From positions 248,001 to 312,000 of the forward strand of contig JAMAHW010000023.1 in NCBI GenBank assembly GCA_023627715.1: a DNA stretch of 64,000 nt. Reading direction: 5' to 3'. The notes beneath the pieces were generated by a model, which did not search any database, had not been told where the DNA came from, and was given only the letters and a program-made list of their open reading frames with translations. This DNA comes from Periconia sp. R9002 (lineage: Eukaryota; Ascomycota; Dothideomycetes; Pleosporales; Periconiaceae). Within the stretch, counting starts at the first letter, position 1. Every line of letters starts with the position of its first letter. Both the position numbers and the translations under genes were made by a program. Of the stretch, positions 1 to 10,825 are shown piece by piece.

Positions 1-37
1 TTTGTCTTTGAGGACGTTGAACGCACAAATGAAAGAG

Positions 38-211
38 GTTCTCAACAGGGAAATTTTGTCTCGCGAAAAAATATGTTCTTATTCCTTAGCAATAAGATTC
101 GCGCTCCCTAAAATGTAGGGGAGAGGTGTCGGAGTGGAATACTAAGTCTTAACGAGGGAAGTTTAGTCACGCGGAAAAAAATTGTTCTCAAAAATTGAAA
201 TTTCGCGTTCC
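38..211 (+). repeat. Diverged direct duplication, ~70 bp unit
   Basis: Bases 38-105 and about 145-211 align along their length: both run from a TCTCAAC/TCTTAAC start through GGGAAnTTTnGTC, a CGCGnAAAAAA run, TTGTTCT/ATGTTCT and end in CGCGCTCCC/CGCGTTCCC. The copies are about 105 bp apart and have diverged by substitutions and small indels. The origin is unknown. Confidence 0.6.
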
Positions 212-2889
212 CTGGTTGAGAAAAAAGTTTTATAGTTCTAGGTCGTTGGCCTTAAACAAACCAACGAAGGATTACACAACCTGAACACTCCTATTCCATT
301 ACTTCCCATAACATGGCCCACCTAGAAATTTGTTATTGTCTCGGGCAGGGCTTTGTTCCCTTTGTATTAGTGAACCATCCACTAAAATGTGTTCTTTAGC
401 ATTACTGCGATAGCGCCATGCCAAGGGACGTCCATGTCTTAAGTTGGCCTCCTACCTCTCCATAAGTTTTGTGTGTTTTTTTCCTGGAGAGGGAAGGTGC
501 GCGGCTTGGTCGAGAGCGTGTATATCTGGAACAACTATCTTTGTTTGTTGTAATCTGGTTCCAGAGATTTGGGAAAGGGTTCTTGTAGGGGCTGTTGATG
601 CGCACCCGCGCTGGTCTGCTACATCCCACCCTCCCTTTTTCCTCTGAAAAAGCTGATTGGTTCGCGGTAGTAGGCCGAGGTATGACAGGCACTTGGTGGG
701 GGGAGAGTGGGATTGGGGGGATTGGGGAGGAAGGGTGGCCGATATTCTGCGATTTGTCTGAGTTGTTACGGTGATGCTCGAGCGACTTGTCTTTGGGTTT
801 TGTCACGATCTGAATGCGGATGTCGAATATGTGTTCCCTTGGGGGAGGAATTGGCGAGGCTGCTGCGGTGATTTGATTCGGGGGGTGTTTTGCTGTTGCT
901 GTGCTTGTTGCTGTTGCGCTTGCGCTTGCGCTTGAGCTTGTGCCTGTTGCTGCTGCTCTCTCAGCACAGCGGCTCAAGTTTAGTAGCTTTTGGATCGGGT
1001 ATGTTTGGGAGAGTATGTGCTTCCCACACCTCGAATATGTCCTGGGGTGATTTTTTGGCTTTGAAGATTTGGGCGAGACCGAATTCGGGGCTTCCACAAG
1101 CACGGCAGATTTGGTTTTTATCGAGGTGATACCCTACACGCTCTCGAGCAGAGCCGTGCGGAATCAGTGTGGAGAATTTGTGCCCGGTCTTCTTCTTCTT
1201 TCTGCCAGCGGATTTTGCTTCGACCCGGTTCTTGCATGTCCTGCTTTGGCTGCTCCCGCACCAGAAACATTTGGATCTTGCGATGCTAGGGTGGAAATAT
1301 GTGGCTTTGTTTGAATTGTTCGGCGTTAGAAGGGCTGGTTTGCGGCAAGGGAACCGAGAATTTCCCATCCAAATAGACAATCATGTCTATAATGGTGGCG
1401 CGCATAGTTTCTGATCGTATATATGATTGTTCGTCTAGGGATGTCGGGGCCAGCTATGCAGACGATTTGCCGTCCTGGAATGATTAGTATAGGCGGCTGA
1501 GGAGGGTTGATCCTCCTTTCTGCACCTCTAGGTAAGTTACCCCAGTAAACGGTATACATTGGAAGATTCACTTACTAACTTTCTACTACTTAGAAGGTGA
1601 AGAAGCATCAGAGGGAAGAGATCGTCTAAGCATGGGCCTAGAAAATTGTACGGGATGATTAAGAATCCGGAGCCGCTCTCCCCAGTCTAGAAGAACCTGT
1701 CAGGCCCAGCAGCAACACTACCAAGACTTAATATGTGGTCCCGTTTTGTATAAGAGATCTTTAGATACGATTGACTGCCATCATTCTGCGAGGAGGTTTG
1801 CCCTCATCGATGGCTGGGGCACTTTCCATTCGGCCTCGAAAATATGTGTGCTTTTTCTCTAGGCACGGCCTTTTTGGCACTGATGCAGTGAAATTTGTGG
1901 AGCTCAATTAGTACTCTTTTGCTCCAGGCACTGCTTATCTGGATTTGAAGCGGTAAAATATGTGGATTTTTTTCAAGGGGAGTTTCCAATATGTGACGAG
2001 GTAAGAAAAATACCCTTGTCCGTCGCCACTTCGCACTCATATTTGATGAGTTGCAGAACAGGGATGTGCCTTGAGCGCATGCTGTTGGCGATGGTGGAAA
2101 ATCTCTGCGACATCTCTCCGCAAATATGTCTGATATGGCGGGATGGGATAATGAGAATGCCTCCTGGAAAGCCCTCGCATGGTGAAAGGGATATCAAGAT
2201 TGCAATATACCAGTTGGCATTACCCCGGGGGGTTTCAGACAACTTCAAGGTTTGCTTTACGTTTTCCTGGCGAAAAAATTTGTATACAATTCGTCAGTGC
2301 CTTCGGATTGGCCACAAAATGTACGGGCAGTATCCCTATTAAGGAGAGATGTGATCTATGAGGAGCGGCGCGATGAACGAGCTATTCCCGCCTATCCGGA
2401 GCTGAATGAGCCTGCGTTCCTGAACCGCTATAAATATGTTTCCAAAGGGCCAAGTTCTATAAGCACAGCCGCCGCCTCAATTTCAAGGATGCCGAAGTCT
2501 CCTCGTGTAGACTTTGTTTTCGAGGAATATGTATGCCGACAATTGCGGTACGACCACATCAGCAGAACGGCGTATTAGGAGACTTAAATATGTAGGTTCT
2601 AGCTTTTGGAACCAAAGTAAACTACATTGGCGGGGACCTCACATGTCCGATACTCGCCAAGGGCCAGCCGCCAATTTCGACTATTGTTTCGGCCATTCAA
2701 TGCTATGTCGGGGTGCCTGCCCGCAATTACGCTGCACTGTTTCCCAATCACAATATGAGCGACCATTCATGTGTCGCTGTCTCGAGTTCTTTCGAAAAGT
2801 TTTGTCATGCTTCGAAATGAGACTGAACACCAGTTCACCGTTAACCAGGTTGAGCTACAAAGAAGTTATGTGTTGGATTTCTAATATGT
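70..2889 (+). repeat. Interspersed AATATGT heptamer, 13 copies on one strand
   Basis: AATATGT starts at 70, 826, 1034, 1296, 1730, 1841, 1957, 1988, 2123, 2433, 2526, 2587 and 2883. About 0.2 copies would be expected in this length at equal base composition. I saw no copy of the reverse complement ACATATT here. Flanks are not obviously homologous, although the base before is often A or G. Spacing is irregular, from 31 to over 700 bp. Function is unknown. Confidence 0.6.
893..958 (+). repeat. Imperfect TTGCTG/CTTGCG hexamer repeat
   Basis: About eleven units of a six-base repeat with consensus close to GCTTGC or GCTGTT run in tandem. It gives long low-complexity translations on both strands, which explains the Ser/Ala/Thr-rich and Leu-rich open frames here. 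Confidence 0.75.
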
Positions 2890-2967
2890 CGAGTTGATCC
2901 ATGGTTCGGAGTGAGACGGAGTGAACACCATTTCACAGTCAATCACGTGGAGCTACAAAGATGTTAT
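2821..2967 (+). repeat. Imperfect direct duplication, ~50 bp unit, ~97 bp period
   Basis: Bases 2821-2870 and 2918-2967 share the order GTGAACACCA / TTCAC / GTCAAnCA / GGAGCTACAAAG / GTTATG with scattered changes. The closest matching block is GAGCTACAAAGA. It is too short and diverged to assign to an element. Confidence 0.65.
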
Positions 2968-3227
2968 GAGCTTTAGAATTCTATCGTCTAGGTAGATTCA
3001 AAATCTAGAATGAAGAGTTGTATCCCAGGACCCTTATGCTGTGGGAGCAACAATATATTTCATGCATTTTTTCACCTTCGAATTCTAGCTTTTGACGTGT
3101 AAACACTTCTTTTGACACATGTACTTACCGTGCAAACCTCGCCCTATATTCATGTACGCATATGCAAGTTTTGTTTTCCCTCAACGCCGATAACTAGAGT
3201 CTCTTACAGCATTTCACCATTCGGCCC

Positions 3228-5059
3228 TCATTCACGCTGCTCACTACTAACATGATCATGATCATCACCGCGTTCGGCCCCTCCAATCAACCCCATCTCC
3301 TCCTCCACACTTCCCACCACCACACCATCCTTCTTCGATTCATCAGTCTTATGCAAGGCAACATAAATTGCAGACCCTAGAATAAGTGAGGAGCCTAGTA
3401 TAGACAGCGCACTCGGGGTGGTCCCAAAGACTAATTTATCGAAAGCAAGAGCGAAAAGCATCTGGCAGTACACCATGTTCGTCGCGCGGGAAGACTTCTC
3501 GTATTGGAGACCAGCTGCGAGGAGGTATTGCTGTTGTTGAGTCGTTAGCTTTCGTAGCGCACAGAGTCCCTGATACAACATACCATCACGAAACCGCAGA
3601 TGCCCAGGAAGATCAGATACGTCCAATCTTTGAGACTTCTTGGTAGTAAAAAGCCGACATCTGGTAACGCGAGCATCATCACTAAACTGACGATAGTACA
3701 CCATACAGCAAAGTAATTCACAGAGAGGAGTGGATGCGCTCTTTTCCCTATCCAGCGCATTGTGGTGTACGCGCCCGCTGCGCCTAGTACGCCGAGCATG
3801 GCCACACCAACACCTGCTGCCCTTTGCGCCGGTGTCACGGAGTCATAGTCTGACGCAAAATGGGGAAGTGTATCGGCCGTTGAATTTGCCGGCGTAGCGA
3901 CGAGGTCACCGTCTCCGCTTGCTGGAGGTACGGAGTCTTTGCTTCCCGATAGGAAAGAGAAGAACGACAGCGGGCGTGCAATCAGGACGACGCCGAACAG
4001 CGATATGTAGGCTGCTATTTGCTCCATGCGGGTAAAGGGCTCGTTGATGAAGTAAAAGCACGCCCAGCAGGCAAGTGAAGGCGCGAGGAAGGTAATGACC
4101 GTGGCGTCAGCGAGGGGAAGGTACAACAAAGAGTCTATATAATGTCAGTCTGAGGCTCCTGTCTCACCGAACTGTGTTTAAGCAAACCCATCACTGAGTA
4201 ACGTTCGGTGATTCGGCCAACGTATTGCACTGTAGCAGCAGTGCCAATACAGCTCGCTCTAGTGCATTAAATGCTATGTCAAATGCAACGGAAAGTCATT
4301 AGGATACACTTACAGTACATCCCAAAGACACCAAAGAATCCTGTCAAACCTCTAGCAATCAATAACGGTCTTACTTCTTTCAGACCAAACGGGAAATGTT
4401 CTGTTTTCGCCCGCCACATGTAGAGAGTGGCGCATACTACAGTGATGCTCATACGGGCGAACAAAATTTGGAAAGGATGAAATCCACGCCCTATAGTTCA
4501 AACCCATCAATCAATCTACTCAGAACAGAGTTCGCTGTTTCACGGTCTACAAACCATTGTTCCCTTCAATCTCCAACTTCCTCGTAGTAACATTCATCAA
4601 CGTGCCGAATAGCTGCGAAAACAGCACCAACGCAAGGCCCTTGTTCTTCAACCAAAACACTTCGGCACGCCCTTTCAACGTCCGAGGCTGCGGCGGTGCT
4701 GGCGAGCGCGACGCATGTCTGGGATATCGAGATAATGGCAGGGAGTCTCGTCCCCACCGACCGTCGTCTTCAACAGACAGCAATGATGGGTCAGGCGAAG
4801 GCACACGGATTGCCCCACTGAAGGTACTGACGTGAAGCGAGCCGGCCCCCGGTTTCACACCCAGTTCGTGGGGCGATTCGCTACGTGTGGCTACGCCGTC
4901 ATTTTTGTCAAGGTTCCTATGTGTGTCGTTGGGCGGGTGCGTAAAGCTCATTTCAGAGTCAATAAAAACTTCCTTGAGGATGACGGTGGTAAAAGGGAAG
5001 AAACCATCATGCGAAGACGTGACCAACATGCAGAGTGAGGACGTCACTGACTCAGGCAT
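3228..5059 (-). CDS. DMT superfamily transporter, EamA domains (SLC35G1-like)
   Basis: Integral membrane protein of the drug/metabolite transporter superfamily, similar to fungal SLC35G/YMR253C-type proteins; the substrate is unknown. Four exons join in frame: 5059-4555, 4490-4314, 4134-3584 and 3530-3228, giving about 511 aa. Introns are 64, 179, 53 bp with GT..AG ends. The first ~130 residues are hydrophilic and Ser/Pro-rich. The first EamA unit has the family-typical GFHPFQILFARMSIT, then PLADATVITFLAPS. After a Ser/Asp-rich loop, the second unit includes TMRWIGKRAHPLLSVNYF and ends AGLQYEKSSRATNMVYCQMLFA. The tail is acidic and cytosolic-looking. The first ATG in frame was chosen; an internal Met about 36 residues later is an alternative start. 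The family call is secure; splice sites are predicted. Confidence 0.9.
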
Positions 5060-8000
5060 CGCCTCGGCCTGGTCGGCGGTAGTGTTATTCCCATCGAGCG
5101 AATCTCATGTGCGGAGACTCGACGATACTCCACTTTTTTTCTTCCTCAAAAATCATGCCCCCGTTTTCCGGTGTGGCTTACCCTCGAAGGGAAGGCGGGT
5201 GTTGGGGAAGTGCATAACCGCGGACGGAAAAGCCGCTACGATCTTTTTAGTATCCTCAGTTTCACCACGCCTTTTCCAGTGTGGCCATAGGGATCACGGC
5301 AAATGCTTATATGTACCGAGCACTCCGGTCTTCTTGGCAGCAGTAAATAGTATCAACGATTGTTTACTAGGCTACTGGCTAGTATAAGGTACAGTTAAGC
5401 TTCTTTCAAAAGACTATGTAGGCGGTTAGAAAGCCGGGGTAAGCGATATTGATGTAAGTTTCTACGGTAGTTAGCTATCAAATGTTACAGTCGCTGGGAT
5501 ATGCCAGCCAAAATGTTGTAGATAAGTCTCAAATGTGTCATGCCATTGATTTACATACTGGATAAATCTCAAATAAGCGTGCGATTCGCGCAAAGGAAAG
5601 TAATCTTCATGCAACGAGTCAAGATAACGATTCATTGTCGACGCTTATATAATCACCCCACAACAACTCTTGCATTTATTGATTCAATACTACAACGCAA
5701 AACTAGAAGCATAGCATTGATATTATTATTGAGAACGGCATGTACGCCGCTTGGTACCGTCACCTCGTGAGCATCTGTCTGATTGCCATATATGAGTATC
5801 AAATAGGACTTGGTGATAAGCAATTACAGCGCCGCCCGATATCGGCATGAAAGGCGCGAAGGATAACAGCCGGACTCTATCCTGCATCACCATGAATTCC
5901 CATTCACCTGATACCGATACTGACTGACAAACTTGATCACACCGATCATTCACGGGGGTGAGCAAACCGTACCAACAGGAATTAGAGAGCACTGTACCGG
6001 ATGTATGTCGTGCCTCCTGGGGCGAAAAATGAGCGAATGGTGAGCGGTTGCAGCTACTTCAAGGGACAGAAATGCCAGAATAAAACCAAAAACGACAGAA
6101 CTTGGTAGCATTCTATGACAACCCGACAGGTTGGGTGTAGTTACAGCTGAGGCTGGTTTACGGATGCCGTGTAAACATTGGTACTCCAAGTCTAACCTTG
6201 CAAATCCATATTCTTGATACGGGTATGGGAAAGGTATCAGTTGTACACGTCGTACGTAACCAAATTTCCATTCTCGGAACGGATCCAGTTGCTGTGTATC
6301 AAACCATTCCGTGTGTCGTGATCCAGAGCCTGGTGATCAAATATCCAGGATTGATTTCTCGAGCGACTGCTCCAAAATTTGGTCGTGGTGCCGTGTAACC
6401 AACCACAAAGAAGGAACATTATGGAGAGTTTTCCAAGTTTCTTGATCCTTTCTCGAAAGGATACCATGCAGCAACATGCCGCGTTCCCCGTTTATGCTGG
6501 CGAAACTGACAGGCCCATAACGCAGGTTGAGGTTAAGGATATAGATCACCTGCCTCTTAAAAATCCGGTCAAGAGCGTGTAGTAACAAGCAGGGAATTTC
6601 GGCTATGATTCCACGAGTACATTGTAGATTGCGCTTGCAGAAGAGGCCGTTTGGCAACGGCATGTGCCCGTCTGTTGGAGCCTATTAGATTCAGCATTCA
6701 AGCTCCATGGAAAAACGCGTGGATGTAAGATCCGGGTGTAGCCGCTCACATTGGTAGCCCCATCCTTTGATAAAACGTGTGTTATCACTATCGGTTGTAC
6801 GGGTGTTATACTGCGCTTGTAGCGGCGCGGTCAGCATCAGAATACCCCCCTCCCTGATGCTCATTCTTCGTCAGATGACAGCGGCAATACTGGATTACAG
6901 TCCATCGTCGACATTTGCATATTGCCGCACACCTGCACTTCTACCCGTGTGGGATGTCGATTCGACTAGCCAGGAACAATGACCGGCATCGAGTACATAT
7001 ATGCCAGGTGAAGTCGGACAAGGGTGACTTGACTGGATTCGCTGCACGACTTTTTCTATTTGCGAGCGCATGTTGACAAGGGTCACAGCCAAGTGTTCAG
7101 GCACCCATAACCGTACTGAACTGAATCTGCGCAGATCATCCAGGCCGGGGAATAGAGTTTCCACAATGTGTTACTCAGGAGCTAATCAGTGCAACGACAC
7201 GGCAGCCACCATGCTGCCCCAGGCCTGACATTTCGTTCGTCTATGCAAGATGGATTATGCAAAACGTCATTACTTTGGAAACGTTAAAGTGGGCGGATAC
7301 CTGCAGAGAGAGCGATGCTGTATGGTGTCGATAATGATGGCCGCGACGAAACAATTGCAACTGTAGGGGGTCTTATCCCTGTGTACACCTTCATTCCTTG
7401 ATGTACGAGCTCATGATTCGAAGATACAGTGCCAAAATGCCTGCAATAGCATGCGATTCGCACCTCATCAAGGCTGGGTTCAAGTACATAGCCGATGCTG
7501 GCATGATACCAGTTGCCCCCCACATTAGCAGAACTGATAAAGAGCGGGGCTAATGGACTGACGAGGTATGCTCGTGAGCGCATGACCCAAGCGCCAACTT
7601 ACCCAGCACAGACAATGGCAAACAGCAGGGTGGGCAACCCTGGATTCTGACGCACCAGTACCTGGTTGATTGCCTTGCTTCAATCCACGAGGATGACCTC
7701 CACAGAACACGTTGGCGGGTAGGACTTTTTTCAGAGACCTGCATGAAGCCGGTGGGTGGCCGATGGTACAATTGTATTGACATTTGAAATCTCATGGTGT
7801 GAGGCTATTGAGAGCAACATTGAAGTGTGCTACAAGCGGCGCAGGCCATATTATAGAGACACGAAAACCGAGACAAAGACGAGACGCTGACAATTAATGG
7901 TTGCAGCAGGGATTATGATCGAAACATTGACTTGCCGTCAACAGAAAGTGGCGGAATGAGAAAATTTTAACTTCGGAGTAGAACAGAAGCTGAACACGAG

Positions 8001-8143
8001 ATATTGGTTGGGGAAAAACAAACCTGTTGTGATCGGATAACGCGGTAAGAGGAGAAACCTGTTTGACGCATGGACTTGGCATGCTTTCATCGAATCTGAG
8101 TGTAAATTCATGCATCGAAGTCATGCCCACGCGTTTCATCCAT
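5060..8143. other. 3.1 kb stretch without a recognisable gene
   Basis: Many short open frames occur, mostly on the minus strand (for example 7583-7284 and 7164-6895), but none joins by plausible introns into a known family. A 53-codon minus-strand frame from 6111 begins with a hydrophobic leader and could encode a small secreted peptide. The first few hundred bases should carry the promoter of the EamA transporter. The last 250 bp should carry the 3' UTR of the PNGase A-like gene. Confidence 0.5.
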
Positions 8144-10165
8144 TCAAAATGGCCCCCTTCCCAACATGGCTTTAATACTCAATTTCGAGTACGACTGCTC
8201 TTGGCCTGAAGAAACTAATGCAAGAGGTGCCTGGTTGACTTGCACATTGTCACCAATAATCTCTTGGTCGTATCTGACAGAGTCGTTGGCTGCAACGATG
8301 TGACGAAAATACAAGTCCACACCACTAGCAGCTAGATCGACGATTCCATCCAATGAGAAAAGTTGCTCCGTTGATCCGGATCCAAATGATTTTTTGAGAG
8401 CTGGTGCGCCTAGGTAGTGCGCAGATCCGTTTTGCCAGTTATTCGTCTGAGTACCAATGAACGACTTGGGCGTCGGGTACAAGGTATAGTCAAACGTTTG
8501 ATACGACGAGGGAAAAGCGAGGGAGCCCAATTGCTGCACGTACTTCCCACGACCCATGCTGGCATCGATAGTGAAGTTTGTATCCGGAAGCACATTGTAG
8601 GATGAGAAGACCCAGAGAGGGTAATCGTAAAACCTTGAGTAACCATTTGATGAAGTAGCATTTCCAGTAGTCGACTGCGAAGTATTTTGATCATTGCCAC
8701 CATTGCCGAGCTGGCCGTTGAGCCAAAAATGAAGATCTTGGGACCATGTAACCGTCTTCGAGCCTTCGGATGTCTCCACGTTCGAGCTGAGGGAGAACTG
8801 TCTTGCAGCCGTTACGGAATAGCTCAGTGTTTTCACTGTCCCATTGACTCGATCGACGTTTGAAAGGGCACTAAGAGCGGGATCTGGAGCAGAAATTGTG
8901 GGGGAAGTGCCTTTCGTAACACTACCAGCGGCATCCAGCCAAACAAATACTTTGCCGCTGACTACCCAGTTGGACCCAACAGGGCTTGTGAGCTTTTTGT
9001 CACTGTCAATGCCGGCAACCCTGATTTCAAAGGTATGCTCCTTCCCATCACACAGTATCGGGAGAAAGGGGGTGATGTCGATCTCATCCTCGAGTAAATC
9101 GAATGCATCAATGCCCACAATAGGCCGCCAAAACCCTGGCACAACACCCCCAGTAAAGATGACCGGAAAAGGCCAAGCAACCCCAGCCAATGTACCGTCA
9201 ATGTAGAGTTGCAACTCTCTGAAAGGCGAATATCCGTACAGTGTGGTATCATTTCCAAACACATTAGTGTCGGTGGAGAGAACATTGGCCCACCAAAACT
9301 CTTCAGTAGCTTGACCGCTTGAGGCGATGGTAAAGACAGCTTTCTTGATATTCTGAGGCAGTGTCAAAGCCGCGGCAGCCTGAACATCAGGAACGACGAA
9401 TTGCGAGGGTTGATCTGAGCCGGAGTTTCTCGTAGAGACTGGAATTATGACGTCTGCGGGATTCACATCCTCGGCAGTGAAGAAATTTGCAGTCAACGTT
9501 GTTTCCCAACTTCCAGTATATGTGTCGTCCACAAGGTTTCCTAGGTCGAAGATGAGTTTCTGCGGCTTCTTGAATAAAGACAGATAACCGCTCATGTCTT
9601 TTGTGTAGGTCCAAATGATGCCATTCTGCGTCGGCTCTGCAGTTGAAGTCCGAAAGATCTCGGTATCGTTGAACCAAGCATGGCCGAGGCGATCAAATTG
9701 TCTACCAGCAGACGTGACGGTAAAGTTTATGGTGACGCGATTGAAGTTGCATGCAGGCGGGGCATATTCGGCGACGAAAGGTATGCCGTAAGAAAAGCCA
9801 AACGTATGAACCATTAGGGTCTTTTGGCAGCTATCCGGGCTCAATATCGGTGGTGAAACTTGAAGGCATTCGAGCAAGGGCGTGGAGGCATTCGGCGCAT
9901 TGCTTCTCAGCGTGTGAGGATGCTGTAGGATGAGCGTAGCGGTGGTCGGTTGTAAGAGAGACATTATTATTATGAAGATGCATATCACAGGCAGTCGCGA
10001 GATGCGAACAGCCGTTTCAAAAGAATATCGCTTCCATTGCAGCCCCATTGTGCAATTATCCAGCTCTTGATCGTACACTAATCCGCTCCTAACTGGGTAT
10101 GATGACTGAGTCTTAGCAAATCCCCTAACGCCTCGCAAAGGTACCGAAATATCTGCTGTTTCCAT
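8144..10165 (-). CDS. Peptide-N4-(N-acetyl-beta-glucosaminyl)asparagine amidase A-like protein
   Basis: Predicted glycoamidase of the plant/fungal PNGase A family, which releases N-glycans from glycopeptides. The 673-residue intronless frame carries the typical core: a CxxxLxxxxP start near residue 95-115, HTFGFSYGIPFVAEYAPP, ITFTVTSxGRQFDRLG-type strands, TYTKDMSGYLSLF, and the FTGGVVPGFWRPIVGIDAFDL loop. A hydrophobic segment at about residues 58-77 follows a basic, non-cleavable-looking leader, so a type II membrane anchor in the secretory pathway is likely. A start at internal Met40 would turn it into a shorter signal anchor. Several NxS/T sequons fit a luminal fold. The family usually runs about 550-650 aa, so length is normal. 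The catalytic residues of the family are not established well enough to check. Confidence 0.88.
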   Translation of the reverse strand: METADISVPLRGVRGFAKTQSSYPVRSGLVYDQELDNCTMGLQWKRYSFETAVRISRLPVICIFIIIMSLLQPTTATLILQHPHTLRSNAPNASTPLLECLQVSPPILSPDSCQKTLMVHTFGFSYGIPFVAEYAPPACNFNRVTINFTVTSAGRQFDRLGHAWFNDTEIFRTSTAEPTQNGIIWTYTKDMSGYLSLFKKPQKLIFDLGNLVDDTYTGSWETTLTANFFTAEDVNPADVIIPVSTRNSGSDQPSQFVVPDVQAAAALTLPQNIKKAVFTIASSGQATEEFWWANVLSTDTNVFGNDTTLYGYSPFRELQLYIDGTLAGVAWPFPVIFTGGVVPGFWRPIVGIDAFDLLEDEIDITPFLPILCDGKEHTFEIRVAGIDSDKKLTSPVGSNWVVSGKVFVWLDAAGSVTKGTSPTISAPDPALSALSNVDRVNGTVKTLSYSVTAARQFSLSSNVETSEGSKTVTWSQDLHFWLNGQLGNGGNDQNTSQSTTGNATSSNGYSRFYDYPLWVFSSYNVLPDTNFTIDASMGRGKYVQQLGSLAFPSSYQTFDYTLYPTPKSFIGTQTNNWQNGSAHYLGAPALKKSFGSGSTEQLFSLDGIVDLAASGVDLYFRHIVAANDSVRYDQEIIGDNVQVNQAPLALVSSGQEQSYSKLSIKAMLGRGPF

Positions 10166-10549
10166 TGCGGGATTGATCAGTTGATTTGATCATTCATGGC
10201 GTGAACAACAGGTATTGATAGGAAGAAACAAGACGGTGTTCCTGGCTGGGAAGGAGAACGCCGCGTCGCTAGGCATGTGCCAGCTTGCATAAAATGGAAA
10301 CGTAGTGGCTTACCGACGGTTCTCAACAACGAAACCATCTGTCTTTCATCATCAGCATATTGACCATGGACATGTGTCGGCTATCGCTCACCGAGTGCAC
10401 TCCAAAAGCGCCTAAAAATAACAAAGAAACTTGGAAAACAAGCGTAATAAGAAAAAACGGCTGCCCAATCTGTCAGCGGCTAGCTACATGAGGAAGGGTG
10501 GTCTATGCTGACCTTGGAAAACGGTGAATAGATAGAGGTAGGGGTGTAA
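10166..10549. other. Intergenic region between two minus-strand genes
   Basis: No gene is seen in these 384 bp. It should contain the promoter and 5' UTR of the PNGase A-like gene and the end of the small upstream gene. No clear TATA box or repeat was noted. Confidence 0.6.
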
Positions 10550-10825
10550 TCAACGTGATCCTCGGTGGTTGTCCCAGAATCGTTTTATGGCTTTTGTGAT
10601 GATTTCGTTGTTACCAAACCGCGAGCGGTAGTAATTGATGAGAGCAAATTCGTCGGGAGGCAGGATGTAGTTGGGTTGGGTCTGCAATTTAGCCCACACT
10701 TCTCCCAACTTTCTCTCCAAAAAAGTAGCCAGGTGTTGGTCGACGCCGGACTCGCTGTTCTGAGCAAATCGTACAGCTTCGGACAGAGAAATGCGACCTT
10801 GGCCAGTTAAATACTCTGCACCCAT
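10550..10825 (-). CDS. Small conserved fungal protein, unknown function
   Basis: A 91-residue intronless frame. It is hydrophilic and mostly helical in appearance, with LSEAVRFAQNSESGVDQHL, then FLERKLGEVWAKLQ, then an aromatic tail FALINYYRSRFGNNEIITK. No signal peptide, membrane segment or metal-binding pattern is visible. I recognise the overall pattern as a small protein widespread in filamentous ascomycetes but know no function. The unbroken frame, sensible composition and conserved-looking C-terminus support a real gene. Confidence 0.7.
   Translation of the reverse strand: MGAEYLTGQGRISLSEAVRFAQNSESGVDQHLATFLERKLGEVWAKLQTQPNYILPPDEFALINYYRSRFGNNEIITKAIKRFWDNHRGSR

Larger units (their letters stand above)
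1..3227. other. Gene-poor left end
   Basis: No convincing gene was found on either strand. Open frames here are short, rich in rare residues and match no family I recognise. The stretch holds three things described separately: a 70 bp direct duplication at its left end, an imperfect direct duplication near 2.8-2.97 kb, and thirteen same-strand copies of AATATGT. It may be degenerate repeat or subtelomere-like sequence, but no telomere repeat or transposase motif is visible. Confidence 0.6.

Noticed and set aside
402..1380. Overlapping minus-strand frames with CFWCG and CRAC motifs and a Ser/Ala/Thr tract
   Set aside because: The two frames overlap without a splice pair, the tract comes from the hexamer repeat at 893-958, and the cysteine pairs are not in a known zinc-finger spacing.
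70..2889. AATATGT copies as a CRISPR-like array
   Set aside because: The repeat is only 7 bp, spacing is irregular and the DNA is eukaryotic.
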